Shown: positions 63,518 through 64,000 of the stretch, one piece after another
Layout: each line of letters opens with the position of its first letter
How positions within the stretch are numbered: the stretch's first letter is position 1
Source: Notospermus geniculatus
Lineage: Eukaryota; Nemertea; Pilidiophora; Heteronemertea; Lineidae
Direction of reading: 5' to 3'
Assembly (NCBI GenBank): GCA_002633025.1
Contig: NMRB01003384.1
Coordinates: 1-64,000 of the forward strand
Length of the DNA: 64,000 nucleotides
Notes under the pieces: generated by a model
What the model was told of the DNA's origin: nothing
What the model saw: only the letters and a program-made list of their open reading frames with translations
Databases searched by the model: none
Translations under genes and position numbers: made by a program

Positions 63518-63729
63518 TTAAAGGAGCCCGGTATTGGATCGCAAATGCGTTATTTGACTGCCGCCGTAGAGGGAGCCAGCTAGCGGCAGTACGACGAACT
63601 ACAAAAATGCACTACAAAATGTACACAGTAAATCGGGTCATTCGCCGAAACGTAGTTAGTCCCTCGGGTTGGAGAGTGGCGCAGTGGCGCCGTCTGTCGA
63701 GAAAAAGCGGCAATACCGTGCTCCTTTAA
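63518..63729. mobile_element. MITE, TTAAAGGAGCCCGGTATTG ends
   Basis: 212 bp; right end CAATACCGTGCTCCTTTAA. Same family type as 60403-60689. Confidence 0.8.
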
Positions 63730-64000
63730 GATGGCTGCCTCCTTGTTGCACGTGGTTATGGTTACACTCACAATATCATGTGATCAAATTCGACGAAGCT
63801 GATTGGTCCATCGATTTGGTTGCTCCTAAAATACAAACTATTTCTGCCGGAACGACCGAACCGAAGCACAGCCATACGTGCAATCCGCCGAAAAAAAGTG
63901 CAACACACAATAATGAACAAATGTTTAAAAATCCAGGTGTGTTCGGTGTTTTTGGTACAGTTCTAAACTTGACAGTACGATTATGATTTTATTTAGGTGA
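63730..64000. other. Non-coding to window end
   Basis: A 105-codon frame running through 63669-63986 starts inside the MITE and shows no known domain. Confidence 0.35.

Overview
The window reads as a repeat-dominated piece of nuclear DNA from an invertebrate animal. The evidence is spliced exons with GT-AG introns, BEL/Pao, Ty3/Gypsy, LINE and Penelope-like retroelements, dozens of small terminal-inverted-repeat (TIR) elements, and two runs of N. The octamer TAGGCCTA is very frequent and PAN/apple-type cysteine modules are present. From experience this composition is typical of echinoderms, hemichordates or amphioxus, so I infer a marine deuterostome; the sequence does not prove the species. 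There are no bacterial operons, CRISPR arrays or phage genes.

Host-type coding sequence is sparse. On the + strand I can support: (i) the last three exons of an unrecognised gene (1339-3352); (ii) the last two exons of a gene with PAN/apple-like modules (20172-20405 and 25204-25451); (iii) an isolated PAN-like exon at 51408-51619; (iv) a broken spliced gene of the integrase-core type, with a helix-turn-helix N-terminus (34930-36480); and (v) the last two exons of a gene resembling the accessory protein of PIF/Harbinger transposons (61203-61934), with a matching TIR just downstream.

The rest is mobile elements in layers. 0-3.5 kb: Gypsy pol end, then a host gene whose intron carries a Penelope-like element and a small TIR element. 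4-10 kb: tRNA-derived SINEs, hairpins, a TTAGGG-like array and TIR elements. 11-12.5 kb: LINE 3' end. 14-25 kb: interleaved inverted-repeat elements surrounding the PAN gene, including a mariner-type element in its intron. 26-27 kb: second Penelope copy. 28.5-30.5 kb: composite TIR element. 31-34 kb: direct duplication, an array of TTAA-bounded elements, an N gap and a 62-bp minisatellite. 35-41.7 kb: the integrase-like gene, then a BEL/Pao pol with two in-frame-removable insertions, one of which carries its own nested element. 42-49.7 kb: a 7.8-kb TA-flanked inverted-repeat element that holds at least five further elements. 50-56.7 kb: PAN exon, pogo-like MITE and several TIR elements. 57-60.3 kb: tandem TIR elements inside another repeat, then a third Penelope copy. 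60.4-64 kb: Harbinger-like gene and MITEs.

Several insertions can be checked inside the window because an empty site or target-site duplication is visible. This lets the nesting order be read directly. No obvious new multi-gene system is present. The most interesting signals are a hammerhead-ribozyme-like fold at the 3' end of the Penelope copies, the TTAA-bounded tandem array, MITEs placed in an exon and a splice donor, and repeat-borne nuclear-receptor half-sites.
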